From an uncultured Alphaproteobacteria bacterium (GTDB taxonomy: Bacteria > Pseudomonadota > Alphaproteobacteria > CAAHEQ01 > UBA3637), in assembly GCA_944392785.1 (NCBI GenBank), contig CALXXW010000013.1, positions 118,201-182,200 on the forward strand: a stretch of DNA of 64,000 bases, read 5' to 3'. The position numbers and the translations under genes are program-made. The notes under the pieces are model-generated. The model did not search any database. It saw only the letters and a program-made list of their open reading frames with translations, and was not told the origin of the DNA. Positions 1-9,330 of this stretch are shown piece by piece; positions within the stretch are counted from its first letter, which is position 1; every line of letters starts with the position of its first letter.

Positions 1-694
<694 letters not shown>

Positions 695-697
695 TTA

Positions 698-726
698 TTA
701 TTACACCAAGCAATATAAAAAAACAA
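698..726 (-). promoter_or_regulatory. Putative sigma-70 promoter of mreB
   Basis: On the minus strand TTGTTT, a 17-base spacer and TAATAA lie about 45 bases before the mreB start, in an AT-rich gap. Recognised by eye only. Confidence 0.45.
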
Positions 727-808
727 TCTTTTTTTATCAAAAAAACGAAAAAAATCCGAGCACACCGTCGCACCTAAAAAAGGCCGGTCCGATAGAGCTT
801 AAGAAAGC

Positions 809-1249
809 TTACGAATAATTCATACGAGGCGGTAAATTTCTCAACCGGACCAAATAGGGTTTTAATAGTTTATCTCGACTAAGCACATGTCCCAAAAACC
901 ATACACTTAAGAATGCCACCGTTTTTTCGGCTACTTCCTGTTTTTGGCGAGATGTTGGCGCAACTTCATACTGCTGACGAAACTCTGAGATATTTCGAAT
1001 AAAAATTTGATGCGCCTTCATATGGGCCTCAATATCCGGAAAGGAAATACGCTCCATAACGTCTTCTTCGTGCGAAAAGTGATCCCGTACGTAATCATAG
1101 CATTTTTCGAATACAACATCCATGGTTTTAAAGTCGGCTTGTTTAGAGGCAACCACAGCCTGATTGATCACCTCAAGAAAGTCTTTGTGCTCATCATCCA
1201 ATGGCGGATAATTGAGGCTCATTTGCTCTTTCCATGACACAATCGGCAT
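809..1249 (-). CDS. Bacteriohemerythrin
   Basis: Small non-haem di-iron O2-binding protein (146 residues) thought to store or deliver oxygen or protect against it. The full ligand set is present: His21, His57 and Glu61 (HFSHEE), His76 and His80 (HMKAH), His121 and Asp126 (HVLSRD), with the typical Trp6 near the N-terminus. The start at 1249 follows a strong GGAGG. It lies 27 bases downstream of ychF on the same strand, so the two are probably co-transcribed. A stand-alone hemerythrin suits an organism living at low or changing oxygen, in line with the pyruvate:ferredoxin oxidoreductase elsewhere in the window. Confidence 0.9.
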   Translation of the reverse strand: MPIVSWKEQMSLNYPPLDDEHKDFLEVINQAVVASKQADFKTMDVVFEKCYDYVRDHFSHEEDVMERISFPDIEAHMKAHQIFIRNISEFRQQYEVAPTSRQKQEVAEKTVAFLSVWFLGHVLSRDKLLKPYLVRLRNLPPRMNYS

Positions 1250-1276
1250 CCTTTCCTCCTTTTATTTTTCTTTTAT

Positions 1277-2380
1277 TTAAACATTAAACAAGAAATGCGC
1301 AATATCTCCGTCACGCATAATATAAGCCTTTCCTTCCTGTCGCAATTTACCATTCTCACGCGCTCCGACTTCTCCATGAAAAGCAACATAATCATCGTAT
1401 GAAATAACCTCGGCCCGAATAAATCCCCTTTCGAAATCAGTATGGATAATCCCGGCAGCCTGAGGTGCCGTACAGCCTTTTTTCATCGTCCAAGCATGCG
1501 ACTCTTTGGGGCCGCTTGTGAAAAAGGTCTCTAAATCCAACAAAGCATAGCCCGCTTTAATAATACGATTCAAACCAGTTTCAGAAAGTCCCAATGCCTC
1601 AAGAAACTCTTTTTGTTCAGCCTCATCAGTCAACTGTGCCACTTCGGACTCTATATGAGCCGAGATGATAATGCTGGAATTACCCTGTTTGGCAGCCATT
1701 TGTGCAACAGCAGCAGAGTAATCGTTTCCGTTTGCGGCACTGGCTTCATCCACATTACAGACATACAATACCGGCTTGCCGGTCAAAAGATACATTTGAT
1801 CAAAAAGACGCTGAGCTTCTGCTTCCTGAGGACGAACCGTTCGGGCTGTTTTCCCCTCTCTCAACGCCGACAAAGCCGGCTCCATAACGGCCAACAAGGA
1901 TTTTGAAACCTTATCCCCTGCCTGTGCTTTTTTTTGAACACCGACAATTCGTTTTTCAAGACTTTCCAAATCAGCCAGCATAAGCTCTGTTTCCACAGTC
2001 ATGGCATCACGGATGGGATCTACCGAGCCCTCTACATGCACAACATCCGTGTCATCAAAGCAACGTAATACATGAATAATGGCGTCCACCTCACGGATAT
2101 TGGCCAAAAACTGATTGCCCAATCCCTCGCCTTTAGAGGCCCCTTTAACCAAACCGGCAATATCCACAAACTCTAACTGTGTCGGAACAATCTTTTCCGC
2201 TTTATCAATACGCTGCAATTCCAGCAACCGACGATCCGGCACGGCAACCCGTCCGATATTTGGTTCTATCGTACAAAACGGATAATTTGCCGCCTGCGCA
2301 TTAACCGTCGCCGTCAAGGCATTAAACAACGTTGATTTCCCGACATTCGGTAGACCAACAATTCCACAATTAAATCCCAT
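1277..2380 (-). CDS. ychF: Ribosome-binding ATPase YchF (Obg-like P-loop NTPase)
   Basis: Universally conserved TRAFAC NTPase of 367 residues that prefers ATP and binds ribosomes. The Walker A motif [14 protein letters not shown] is at residues 8-21, the switch region [20 protein letters not shown] around 72-92, and the base-specificity motif is CNVDEA rather than NKxD, which is the YchF signature. A C-terminal TGS domain ends [14 protein letters not shown], typical of the family. The ATG at 2380 follows AAGGA. A good promoter lies upstream and the hemerythrin gene follows closely. Full length, nothing missing. Confidence 0.97.
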   Translation of the reverse strand: MGFNCGIVGLPNVGKSTLFNALTATVNAQAANYPFCTIEPNIGRVAVPDRRLLELQRIDKAEKIVPTQLEFVDIAGLVKGASKGEGLGNQFLANIREVDAIIHVLRCFDDTDVVHVEGSVDPIRDAMTVETELMLADLESLEKRIVGVQKKAQAGDKVSKSLLAVMEPALSALREGKTARTVRPQEAEAQRLFDQMYLLTGKPVLYVCNVDEASAANGNDYSAAVAQMAAKQGNSSIIISAHIESEVAQLTDEAEQKEFLEALGLSETGLNRIIKAGYALLDLETFFTSGPKESHAWTMKKGCTAPQAAGIIHTDFERGFIRAEVISYDDYVAFHGEVGARENGKLRQEGKAYIMRDGDIAHFLFNV

Positions 2381-2413
2381 TTTTATTTCCTTAAAATTAA
2401 CTTTTCTCTTTCA

Positions 2414-2442
2414 TTTTAACAAAAAAAAACAAGGCCTGTCAA
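2414..2442 (-). promoter_or_regulatory. Sigma-70-type promoter of ychF
   Basis: Minus strand: perfect TTGACA, 17-base spacer, TTAAAA, about 35 bases before the ychF start. Confidence 0.65.
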
Positions 2443-2516
2443 CAGATTTTTAAGCCCCCTTATTTTTTATTTTTATTTGTATAAATATCAATAAGATATA
2501 TATAGAAATTAAAGTC

Positions 2517-3077
2517 TTACTGACCAATCAAACGATTCATAAATGTTTGGTCTTGTCCCTGCAATAAAAGCGGTAAATACAACGCAACATTTTTTAATAC
2601 ATCAGTTATAACGTCACGGTCTGTCACAGAAAAACGAGACAAGACCCAATGAACAACAGCATCTCTATTTTCCGGATGATCAATACCCACCCGCACACGA
2701 ACATAATTTCTACCCAGGTGTCCATCCAGACTTTTCAGACCGTTGTGTCCGCCCGGTGATCCCCCCGTTTTTACCTTTACCTTGCCGATAGGTAAGTCCA
2801 TATCATCATGAAAAACAACAATATCTTCCGGCTTAATCTTATAAAAAGAGGCCACGGCAGCTACAGATTCTCCGGATAAATTCATGTATGTTTTCGGTTT
2901 TAAAGCCAATACGTCAACCCCCTCTATGGTCCCCACAGCCAGGCTTCCTTTAAATTTATCCCGAAAATCCGAAAAGGAATAGCGGTGAACAATCTCGTCC
3001 ACCGCCATAAAGCCCACATTATGGCGGGTGCCGGCATATTCCTCACCAGGATTTCCCAGTCCCACCAACAGTCGCAT
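2517..3077 (-). CDS. pth: Peptidyl-tRNA hydrolase
   Basis: Releases peptides from prematurely dropped peptidyl-tRNA, recycling tRNA in the cytoplasm. The protein starts MRLLVGLGNPG and has the catalytic His20 in GTRHNVGF, the FHDDMDLP motif with the catalytic Asp, and GGSPGGHNGLKS, all canonical for bacterial Pth. A longer reading frame upstream overlaps the end of rplY and carries a low-complexity Arg/Lys/Pro stretch, so I take the ATG at 3077, which gives the usual 186 residues. Only one base separates it from the rplY stop, and its ribosome binding site (AAGAAGGAA) lies inside the rplY end: translational coupling in the classic rplY-pth pair. Confidence 0.95.
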   Translation of the reverse strand: MRLLVGLGNPGEEYAGTRHNVGFMAVDEIVHRYSFSDFRDKFKGSLAVGTIEGVDVLALKPKTYMNLSGESVAAVASFYKIKPEDIVVFHDDMDLPIGKVKVKTGGSPGGHNGLKSLDGHLGRNYVRVRVGIDHPENRDAVVHWVLSRFSVTDRDVITDVLKNVALYLPLLLQGQDQTFMNRLIGQ

Positions 3078-3078
3078 A

Positions 3079-3711
3079 TTATTCCTTCTTTTCTGCCGCC
3101 GGCGCTTCGGTCGTTGCGGCGGGTGTTGCGACAGGCTCTTCGTCTGCCTGTTGAGAAGCCACCACAATGGTTGCAACCGTAAAATCTTCGGCAGCCGTTA
3201 AAGAAACACCCTTGGGCATTTTCAAAGCAAACGCCGTGAAAGAGTCTCCGATTTCGGCCGTCGCCAAATCGATAACAAAAGCCTCTGGAATGTTATCCGG
3301 AGTACACTTAACTTCTATCGTCCGTTGAACGACGTTCAACAAACCACCCTTCTTAATTCCCGGGGCCGTTTCTTCATTTTCGAACCGAACAGGAATATCC
3401 ATAGTCAGGTGTGAATTCTTGGAAATACGCAAGAAATCAACATGGACCGGACGACTGGACACAGGGTGTTTTTGAATATCTTGGCACAAAACATGGTAAG
3501 AGTCTCCATCTGCCAAAATTTCAAATTGACGAGTCCATAAACCTTTTTTCAACATTTCCGCAACAATGACTTTTTCTTCTAAAGCAATCATGACCGGTGG
3601 TTGTTTATCACCATAAATTACTGCGGGAATAGAACCTGTCCGACGAATTGCCCGAGAGGCCCCCTTACCAGCTTTCTCACGTTTTGTTGCGTTTAATTGA
3701 GTCGCTTTCAT
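3079..3711 (-). CDS. rplY: 50S ribosomal protein L25/Ctc (long form)
   Basis: 5S-rRNA-binding ribosomal protein of the long Ctc type: an N-terminal L25 domain (KREKAGKGASRAIRR, IPAVIYG) and a C-terminal TL5 beta domain. I chose the ATG at 3711 (210 residues) because AAAGGAT precedes it; a seven-residue longer version would need a TTG start with no binding site. The C-terminus is an Ala/Glu/Pro-rich tail, common in alphaproteobacterial L25. A strong promoter and an 85-base leader containing a hairpin lie upstream; pth follows after one base. Confidence 0.95.
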   Translation of the reverse strand: MKATQLNATKREKAGKGASRAIRRTGSIPAVIYGDKQPPVMIALEEKVIVAEMLKKGLWTRQFEILADGDSYHVLCQDIQKHPVSSRPVHVDFLRISKNSHLTMDIPVRFENEETAPGIKKGGLLNVVQRTIEVKCTPDNIPEAFVIDLATAEIGDSFTAFALKMPKGVSLTAAEDFTVATIVVASQQADEEPVATPAATTEAPAAEKKE

Positions 3712-3745
3712 TTTTAAATCCTTTATTTTCAATTAGTTATAATAA

Positions 3746-3773
3746 GGAAGCTCCTCCAGGGGTGAACGCTTCC
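3746..3773 (-). promoter_or_regulatory. Stem-loop in the rplY 5' leader
   Basis: GGAAGC and GCTTCC can pair around a 16-base loop between the rplY promoter and its start codon. It could be part of a ribosomal-protein autoregulatory leader. Seen in sequence; the function is a guess. Confidence 0.35.
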
Positions 3774-3802
3774 CTATCGGCATCCCACTGACACCGAGGG
3801 GG

Positions 3803-3831
3803 ATTATACAAAACTCTAAAGAAAAATGCAA
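3803..3831 (-). promoter_or_regulatory. Strong sigma-70 promoter of rplY-pth
   Basis: Minus strand: TTGCAT, 17-base spacer, perfect TATAAT. The predicted transcript start near 3796 gives an 85-base leader. From here to the flavodoxin gene at 4009 no gene is visible. Confidence 0.75.
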
Positions 3832-4008
3832 GTGTTTTTACTCAAAATCTTGTTTATTTTTTACGAGCACTACCTTACCAACCTTCCCTCCTTTATGGAA
3901 ACGAGAATGGCCCACCTTCACAAAAAGCGTTATCGTCTGTGTTTTCTCGACAAGAGGCCATTCCTCTTTCAACATACGTTCAACTCTTAAGAAAGCGAAA
4001 TGAAGGCT

Positions 4009-4632
4009 CTATTTTTTAATTTGATTCAACCAATGAATCACTTTGTTGCGGACGGCTGAATCATAGGCCGAACCCAAGTTATTAAAGGACTCCCCCGAGT
4101 GCACATGAGCATTCTGAGCCATATTATTAAAATCGTCAAAGAACGTGCCATAATTACTACCCTGAGTCGAAAAAGGAACAACTGAGCGCCCTTTAAAATC
4201 AACCTGCTTTAAAAAAGAACGTACGGGTGTTGAAATGGTATACCACCACACAGGTGAACCAACAAAAATCGTGTCATATTGTGATAAATCAGGGACATTT
4301 CCTTGTATTTCGGGATAGTCTTGCGTCAACAACTGTTTTTTCAAGGTCAAATAAAACCAGGGGAAGCGCCTGATAGGTTCTTGCGTTTCTATCCGAAACA
4401 AGTCTCCTTGGGTTTGTTGCGCAATTTCCTTGGCTATTTCTTCGGTATGTCCCGTCAAAGAATAATAGATAACCAATGTTCTGCCCAGTTGATTGTCATA
4501 AGTGATGGACAAATTTTTATAGGGAGCCATTTCCTTTTTATTCCGTTCAGAAACACGATAAAGATGAAGTCCCCCGACTCCGACACCCACCAACAGCGCA
4601 ATACATAATACAAACAAAATCATTTTGAACAT
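4009..4632 (-). CDS. Membrane-anchored flavodoxin-like protein
   Basis: FMN-binding flavodoxin fold carried behind an N-terminal transmembrane helix (residues about 4-25, FVLCIALLVGVGVGGLHLY). The FMN phosphate loop is YYSLTGHTEEIAKEI near residue 56, and GSPVWWYTISTPVRSFL near 127 is the second flavin loop of the flavodoxin_4-like group. This group is usually annotated simply as flavodoxin; the electron partners are unknown. The start at 4632 is supported by GGAGG eight bases before it. It follows, in the same direction, the FMN-reductase-like gene that starts at 5219, so the pair may be one redox operon. Confidence 0.8.
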   Translation of the reverse strand: MFKMILFVLCIALLVGVGVGGLHLYRVSERNKKEMAPYKNLSITYDNQLGRTLVIYYSLTGHTEEIAKEIAQQTQGDLFRIETQEPIRRFPWFYLTLKKQLLTQDYPEIQGNVPDLSQYDTIFVGSPVWWYTISTPVRSFLKQVDFKGRSVVPFSTQGSNYGTFFDDFNNMAQNAHVHSGESFNNLGSAYDSAVRNKVIHWLNQIKK

Positions 4633-4682
4633 ATTGATATCCTCCCTCGACTAAATATAGAGTTTATCCATGACATTATCAA

Positions 4683-5219
4683 TTAAACTTTCTGCCCCAT
4701 GCGATAGGCCTCGACGAAAGCCTGAGTCTTTTGCACTTCTCCAACCTGCCACACGCCAAGTCCGTAAACGATCCCTTTTTCATGAGCCTCGTCAAGACAA
4801 TCTGCCGTAAAGCCTCGAAACCCTTCTATCACTTTATGCATCATATCTTGACGATCATCGGCCGCTGTCACAATAAAATAAAAATCCTTGTTTTTTATTT
4901 CCGTATAACGCGGCACACACCTATCAATAAACGTCTTCATCTGTCCGTTCATACCGTAAAAGTAGACGGGCGTTGCTAACACAATGACATCCGCCCAAAG
5001 CATTTTATCCAACAAAGTGACCATATCATCTTTTTGAACACAAGCATGCGTGTTATGACAAGCGCCACACCCCAAACAAAAATTGATTTTTCTTTCATGT
5101 AGACGAACCTTTTCGACCGCATGTCCAGCAGATTGGGCTCCGGCCATAAATTGATCACACAACGTATCCGAATTACCCCCTTTACGAGGACTGGCAGAAA
5201 TAATCAGCACCTTTTTCAT
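4683..5219 (-). CDS. NADPH-dependent FMN reductase / iron-sulfur flavoprotein family
   Basis: 178 residues with the flavodoxin-like start KVLIISASPRKGGNSDTLC, a cysteine cluster CLGCGACHNTHAC near residues 48-60, and ATPVYFYGMNGQMKTFIDR. This is the usual pattern of the NADPH-dependent FMN reductase family, in which the cysteines may hold an Fe-S cluster. Probably a cytoplasmic flavin reductase or multimeric flavodoxin; the substrate is not predictable. It has its own promoter, and the membrane flavodoxin follows 50 bases downstream. Confidence 0.8.
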   Translation of the reverse strand: MKKVLIISASPRKGGNSDTLCDQFMAGAQSAGHAVEKVRLHERKINFCLGCGACHNTHACVQKDDMVTLLDKMLWADVIVLATPVYFYGMNGQMKTFIDRCVPRYTEIKNKDFYFIVTAADDRQDMMHKVIEGFRGFTADCLDEAHEKGIVYGLGVWQVGEVQKTQAFVEAYRMGQKV

Positions 5220-5248
5220 TTATTCTCCTTTCATTGACAAGCCAAATG

Positions 5249-5278
5249 AGTATCGGACAGAATAAGGCTGGGTGTCAA
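5249..5278 (-). promoter_or_regulatory. Sigma-70-type promoter of the FMN-reductase gene
   Basis: Minus strand: TTGACA, 18-base spacer, GATACT, about 35 bases before the start codon at 5219. Confidence 0.55.
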
Positions 5279-5401
5279 GAGATTTTTAAGCCCTTTATTT
5301 TATCGGCCTCAACTTTTTGTCTTTTACCAAACATTCCTCTTGCCTTTTTCATAAAAATCGCATATTTTGGAGAACAAGTATCGTGAAAGAAAGGAGCTAC
5401 C

Positions 5402-7000
5402 ATGAAAGTCATTATCATCGGCGGAGGTGCAACCGGAGCCAGCTGTGCCGCCAGACTCAGAAGATTGGATGAAAACGCCACCATTACTCTTTTAGAACAG
5501 ACTGATGAAATATCCATCGCTAATTGCGGATTACCATACTATGTTTCCGATATCATCCCTGACCGAGACAATATACAAGTCAGCAATGTTGATACTTTCA
5601 AACAATGGTTTAATATCGACGTTCGATTAAACACGCGGGTGATAGAAATTCGTCCCAAAACGCAAGAGGTCATAGCCGAAAATGGAACAATATACAGCTA
5701 TGATAAACTGGTGTTAGCTCTGGGGGCAGCTCCCTTTGTACCGGAAACTCAAGGAGTTGAACAGGATTTTGTATTCACGCTGAGGCATTTATCCGATGCG
5801 GATCAAATTAAATCATACATTCAATCCCATGCGGTTCAACAGGCAGTTGTTATCGGCGGAGGATTTATTGGGCTTGAAATGGCTGAAAATCTAAAGCATA
5901 TGAATCTATCTACGACTTTAGTTGAAGCAGGCCCACAAATTCTAAATCCTTTCGACACGGATATAGCGCAGGTTGCCTATCATCGTTTGCGGCAAAACGG
6001 TATTTCGGTTTATTTGAATACAACCGTGCAACAAATCAATAACAAGCAGGTCACCTTGTCCTCAGGAGAAACCATCCCGGCCGATATCGTGATTATGGCC
6101 ATAGGCGTTCGTCCGGAGACAAAAATCGCGGTTCAAGCCGGCCTCAAAACGGGGATACGAGATGCGATACAAGTCAATGAATTTATGCAAACATCTGACC
6201 CTAACATCTATGCCGGCGGAGATAGTGTCGAAGTTAAAAGTTTAATCGGTGACGATCCGACCTTAATTCCCCTTGCCGGTCCGGCTAACAGACAGGGGCG
6301 AATTATTGCTGATCATGTGGTCGGCTTGGCCTCCAGCTATCAATCTTCACAAGGAAGCGCCATTATCCAGCTGTTTGACACGGTTTTTGCCATGACGGGA
6401 GCAACCGAAAAAAGTTTACAGGCAAAGAGTGAACTCTATCATAAGATTCATGTTTGGGCTAACTCTCATGCCGGGTATTATCCGGGTGCCCATCCTATGC
6501 TGGTTAAACTTTTATTTAGCCACACCGGAAAAGTTTTGGGCGCTCAGGCTTATGGACATACGGGGGTTGATAAGGTCATCGATGTTCTGGCCGCCCTGAT
6601 TCGCCGGGAAGTAACCGTCAAAGACCTTATCGAGGCTGAATTATGCTATGCTCCCCCATTTAACTCGGCCAAAAGCCCTGTAAACATAGCGGGAATGGCT
6701 GCTGAAAATGTTTTAAATGGCCTGTTTAAGCCTTGCTTTGAAGTGGATGAAAAGGCTTTATTGATAGATGTCCGACCGGCAGCTATGTTTGCTCAAGGCT
6801 CTCTGCCTCGGGCGATTAACATACCGATAACCGAAATTCGAAATCATCTGAATGATATTCCCAAAGATAAAAAAGTGATTGTCTATTGCGCCAAAGGCTA
6901 TACGGGATATGTGGCCGCCAGTCTGCTGAGACAAAGAGGTTTTACCAATATCTTTAATTTGTCAGGTGGCTTGTTGTTTTTCAAAGATTTAAAAGGATGA
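5402..7000 (+). CDS. CoA-disulfide-reductase-like flavoenzyme with C-terminal rhodanese domain
   Basis: FAD/NAD(P)H oxidoreductase of 532 residues. FAD-binding IIIGGGATGASCAARLRR is at residues 4-21; the single redox Cys42 sits in NCGLPYY, the CoADR/NADH-oxidase signature; a second dinucleotide motif VVIGGGFIGLEMAENL lies near 150; and YAGGD closes the FAD domain. From about residue 450 there is a rhodanese domain with its loop cysteine at 496 (VYCAKGYTGYVA). This matches CoADR-RHD fusions that reduce CoA disulfides, CoA persulfide or polysulfide. The start follows AAAGGAGCTACC. A role in sulfane-sulfur or oxygen stress is an inference. Confidence 0.85.
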   Translation: MKVIIIGGGATGASCAARLRRLDENATITLLEQTDEISIANCGLPYYVSDIIPDRDNIQVSNVDTFKQWFNIDVRLNTRVIEIRPKTQEVIAENGTIYSYDKLVLALGAAPFVPETQGVEQDFVFTLRHLSDADQIKSYIQSHAVQQAVVIGGGFIGLEMAENLKHMNLSTTLVEAGPQILNPFDTDIAQVAYHRLRQNGISVYLNTTVQQINNKQVTLSSGETIPADIVIMAIGVRPETKIAVQAGLKTGIRDAIQVNEFMQTSDPNIYAGGDSVEVKSLIGDDPTLIPLAGPANRQGRIIADHVVGLASSYQSSQGSAIIQLFDTVFAMTGATEKSLQAKSELYHKIHVWANSHAGYYPGAHPMLVKLLFSHTGKVLGAQAYGHTGVDKVIDVLAALIRREVTVKDLIEAELCYAPPFNSAKSPVNIAGMAAENVLNGLFKPCFEVDEKALLIDVRPAAMFAQGSLPRAINIPITEIRNHLNDIPKDKKVIVYCAKGYTGYVAASLLRQRGFTNIFNLSGGLLFFKDLKG

Positions 7001-7362
7001 AAATCTGTTGCCTCCTTGAAAATCATCAAAGCAGCATGTTGGCTCAAACTGTTTCCTCTGAGGTATCCTGTTGGTATCGGGTTATTAGTCCTTGACCAAA
7101 TAACCATCAGATGATGACGATATACCTCAAGCCATAAAAAAGAAGAAAGAATTGTTATGGTATCCGGGTTATTTCAAGTTAGATTTTAATGACGGGAGAT
7201 TTTATTTCGATAAAAACAGATACTATCATTCGGTTAGGCAACAGCATGATTATCGAGCGACTTGTTTTTTAAACCTTCATCATATCCTCATGGATTTATA
7301 TGATGCTCTGAGAAGCCGATACTATCAGAGAAGATGATGAGCCCTATTTTCAAGAGGATCTT
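7001..7362. other. Intergenic region with no recognisable feature
   Basis: About 360 bases between a rightward and a leftward gene. A short open frame of 61 codons exists at 7152-7337 but its composition is not protein-like and it lacks a ribosome binding site. No clear terminator hairpin with a T-run was seen. Confidence 0.5.
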
Positions 7363-8580
7363 TTAAAACAACAAATTAAGTCCCAAACGATAAGCTTTAT
7401 AATCATTTGAACCAAAAGCATAATTACCTACTAGAGCTATGCCGGAGAAAAAACTTCCCGGTTCAAATTTGCGAACAAGAGCAATACCTGTATCATGATA
7501 ATCATCAATAAACAGCTCTGAACCCGTATAAAATGTATAGGCATAAGAAGCGTTCAAAGCCCATTTATCCGTAAAATCCCAGCGTATGGAGACACCGTTT
7601 TTGAAAACACCATTTTGCAAATCATACTCAACTTCGTAATCATCAATTTTCAAAGAATAATCCCGGATGTATCCAGCCATGTTTGTCAGGCCGTAAGTAA
7701 ATGTCCCTACAGGTATCTGTAAATCACTGGTCAGCGTGCCGTTATATAGTATGCCGCCGGAAAGCATATCAGCCGAACCGATAGCTCCGATACGCCCGGC
7801 CGGAATTAAGTTCCATTTTACGCGATCGTTGTCAACCAGTGGTATTTTCAATCCTAAACCAAGTTGAGCCGCATAAGAAATAGAGCCATCCATATCTGCA
7901 TAAGTCAACGGCATATCAAACAGTAAAGCGTATCCACTGTCTCCAAACTGGAATGTTTTTGCCAAAGGAAGCGAATAAACGGTGGCCTTTTTTGTATCCC
8001 CATCAAAATCAAAACTATGTCGAGAGGCATTGGGTGAGATATAAGACACGAAACTCCCCAAGACGCCCCCACCGGCACGCTGAAACGAATTATCCGTCAT
8101 TGTTGCCATTAAAGAATTAGGATTACCCGCAACCATGTCATATGGCGTCTTTTCTACACCGGCTTTTAGAATTTTTTTCATTAAACCGTCCTTGTTATCC
8201 TTAAGCCAATTTTTCAAAAGCTTAAAGCTTTCTTCTTGAGAACCACCATCAAAAGTTAAATTATGAATATCCGCATCAGGAACATTGAATGTCAGTATAG
8301 CATTGTTATCAAAACTTAAAGTCATGGGAATACCACGAAAATCTATTTCCCCAAAAGACGCCTGCGTATCATTATAACCGCTGATTATAGCATCTAATGA
8401 ACCATCCTCATAACGGTCAAATAGATCAATCACTGAGTCAAAACCTCGTGTCTCATTAATACTGCCTTGCTGCAGGTGCAGAGTAAACATATCTGCCTTA
8501 ACCTCACCGCCCATACACAACGCAGCCAAAACAAGAGCTATTCTTTTTTTATTCAAAAATTTTCCAATGCCATGATACAT
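7363..8580 (-). CDS. Exported outer-membrane beta-barrel (autotransporter-barrel-like) protein
   Basis: 405 residues. A Sec signal peptide (KKRIALVLAALCMGGEVKA, residues about 11-29) is followed by an N-terminal region with no recognised fold, then from about residue 180 alternating hydrophobic/polar beta strands. The chain ends AYRLGLNLLF; a C-terminal Phe is the usual signal for BAM-dependent barrel insertion. No enzyme motif seen. The start at 8580 follows AAAGGAA. It is the only gene downstream of a strong promoter at 8968-8996, which leaves an unusually long leader of nearly 400 bases. Possibly a surface structure or adhesin-like protein; function not claimed. Confidence 0.7.
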   Translation of the reverse strand: MYHGIGKFLNKKRIALVLAALCMGGEVKADMFTLHLQQGSINETRGFDSVIDLFDRYEDGSLDAIISGYNDTQASFGEIDFRGIPMTLSFDNNAILTFNVPDADIHNLTFDGGSQEESFKLLKNWLKDNKDGLMKKILKAGVEKTPYDMVAGNPNSLMATMTDNSFQRAGGGVLGSFVSYISPNASRHSFDFDGDTKKATVYSLPLAKTFQFGDSGYALLFDMPLTYADMDGSISYAAQLGLGLKIPLVDNDRVKWNLIPAGRIGAIGSADMLSGGILYNGTLTSDLQIPVGTFTYGLTNMAGYIRDYSLKIDDYEVEYDLQNGVFKNGVSIRWDFTDKWALNASYAYTFYTGSELFIDDYHDTGIALVRKFEPGSFFSGIALVGNYAFGSNDYKAYRLGLNLLF

Positions 8581-8630
8581 GTAAAAAGTTCCTTTCTTTC
8601 GTTTTAGGTATCTCTCGAGGAATGGTTGTT

Positions 8631-8654
8631 AAAAGAACGCAGCACGTTCCTTTT
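8631..8654 (-). promoter_or_regulatory. Hairpin overlapping the end of a leader reading frame
   Basis: Minus strand: AAAAGGAACG and CGTTCTTTT pair with one bulge around a TGCTG loop, followed by TTTTAAC. It begins at the last base of the 21-codon leader frame and lies about 50 bases before the barrel-protein start. An attenuator-like position, but no proof of function. Confidence 0.4.
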
Positions 8655-8719
8655 CAAGGCCATTTTAATGACTTTCTCAGTTTATATACGACGGATATGG
8701 GTACAGAAATTTTGAGCAT
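8654..8719 (-). CDS. Possible 21-residue leader peptide upstream of the barrel-protein gene
   Basis: A minus-strand ATG at 8719 is preceded by GAGGAGGG, one of the strongest ribosome binding sites in the window, and opens a frame MLKISVPISVVYKLRKSLKWP ending in TGA at 8654. It sits in the long leader of the outer-membrane protein gene, and its stop overlaps a hairpin. Much too short for homology to help. It may be a regulatory upstream frame or a small peptide; chance cannot be excluded. Confidence 0.4.
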   Translation of the reverse strand: MLKISVPISVVYKLRKSLKWP

Positions 8720-8967
8720 TTTCCCTCCTCTATATAACTTTTAAAGTGTAAGGATAATTTGCACAATACGGCATATAACACAAGCTTTCAAGAGGCTCTG
8801 ATTTTTCGTGTACACACAGGAACGCTCTCTGCAGTCCAACATGACATATCTTAAAACTATTCGGCTGATGGCAAATTTTCTTTCTGTTATCAATAATCAT
8901 TAGTTTGGCCGTATTTTTAGTGTTTCACATCTGAAATAAAAATCATATTTAATATCTTCTAGGGGGG

Positions 8968-8996
8968 AGTATATTCCCCTTATATCTAAAAGTCAA
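8968..8996 (-). promoter_or_regulatory. Strong promoter of the barrel-protein gene, with a palindrome over the -10 box
   Basis: Minus strand: TTGACT, 17-base spacer, TATACT. The palindrome GGGGA-N6-TCCCC (8964-8979) covers the -10 box, a likely operator position. The predicted start of transcription near 8961 gives a leader of about 380 bases. Confidence 0.6.
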
Positions 8997-9204
8997 GCAA
9001 CAAAAATATGTTGGCTTGAAAAATAACTTTTTCTCAACATCACATTCTTCCACGTTTCATGAAATATCGGAAAAATATCACGATTATATATGATAGCTGC
9101 GGTACTTTTTAACAAAAAAAGAGCCACATACCCTTGCTCATGATCAGACTCATCGGTGGTATTCAACATGGTCAATAGCGGGATTTATGCGTGTGATACC
9201 ACAC

Positions 9205-9325
9205 TTACCCGCTCGCGTTGCTCGGGGCCGCCTTCGGCGTTAGTTTGTCGCTTTTTCGGCGTTCTTTGTCCGCCTGCGACTGCACTCGAACCCGCTTCCC
9301 CGCGAGTTCAATCCCCGGCCGATTA
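9205..9325. other. GC-rich, highly structured intergenic patch
   Basis: In the middle of AT-rich sequence, about 120 bases are rich in G and C and full of complementary segments: CTCGC (9212) with GCGAG (9302), GGGG (9224) with CCCC (9298), CGCC-TTC-GGCG (9229-9239), GTCGC (9247) with GCGAC (9276), and GGCG (9258) with CGCC (9271). The whole can be drawn as a branched structure. It contains tRNA T-arm-like strings (CTCGAACCCG, GTTCAATCCCC) but I could not fold a complete tRNA in either direction. A terminator follows at once. Candidate structured RNA or mobile palindromic element. Confidence 0.45.
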
Positions 9326-9330
9326 TTTAC

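Noticed and set aside
7152..7337. 61-codon open frame in the gap after the CoADR-like gene
   Set aside because: No ribosome binding site and no hydrophobic or repeated pattern; looks like chance.
8993..9175. 60-codon minus-strand frame upstream of the barrel-protein promoter
   Set aside because: No binding site, no family resemblance, and its end overlaps the -35 box of the promoter at 8991-8996.
9281..9325. tRNA-like strings (CTCGAACCCG, GTTCAATCCCC)
   Set aside because: No acceptor, D or anticodon arm could be paired in either orientation; also no tmRNA tag frame.
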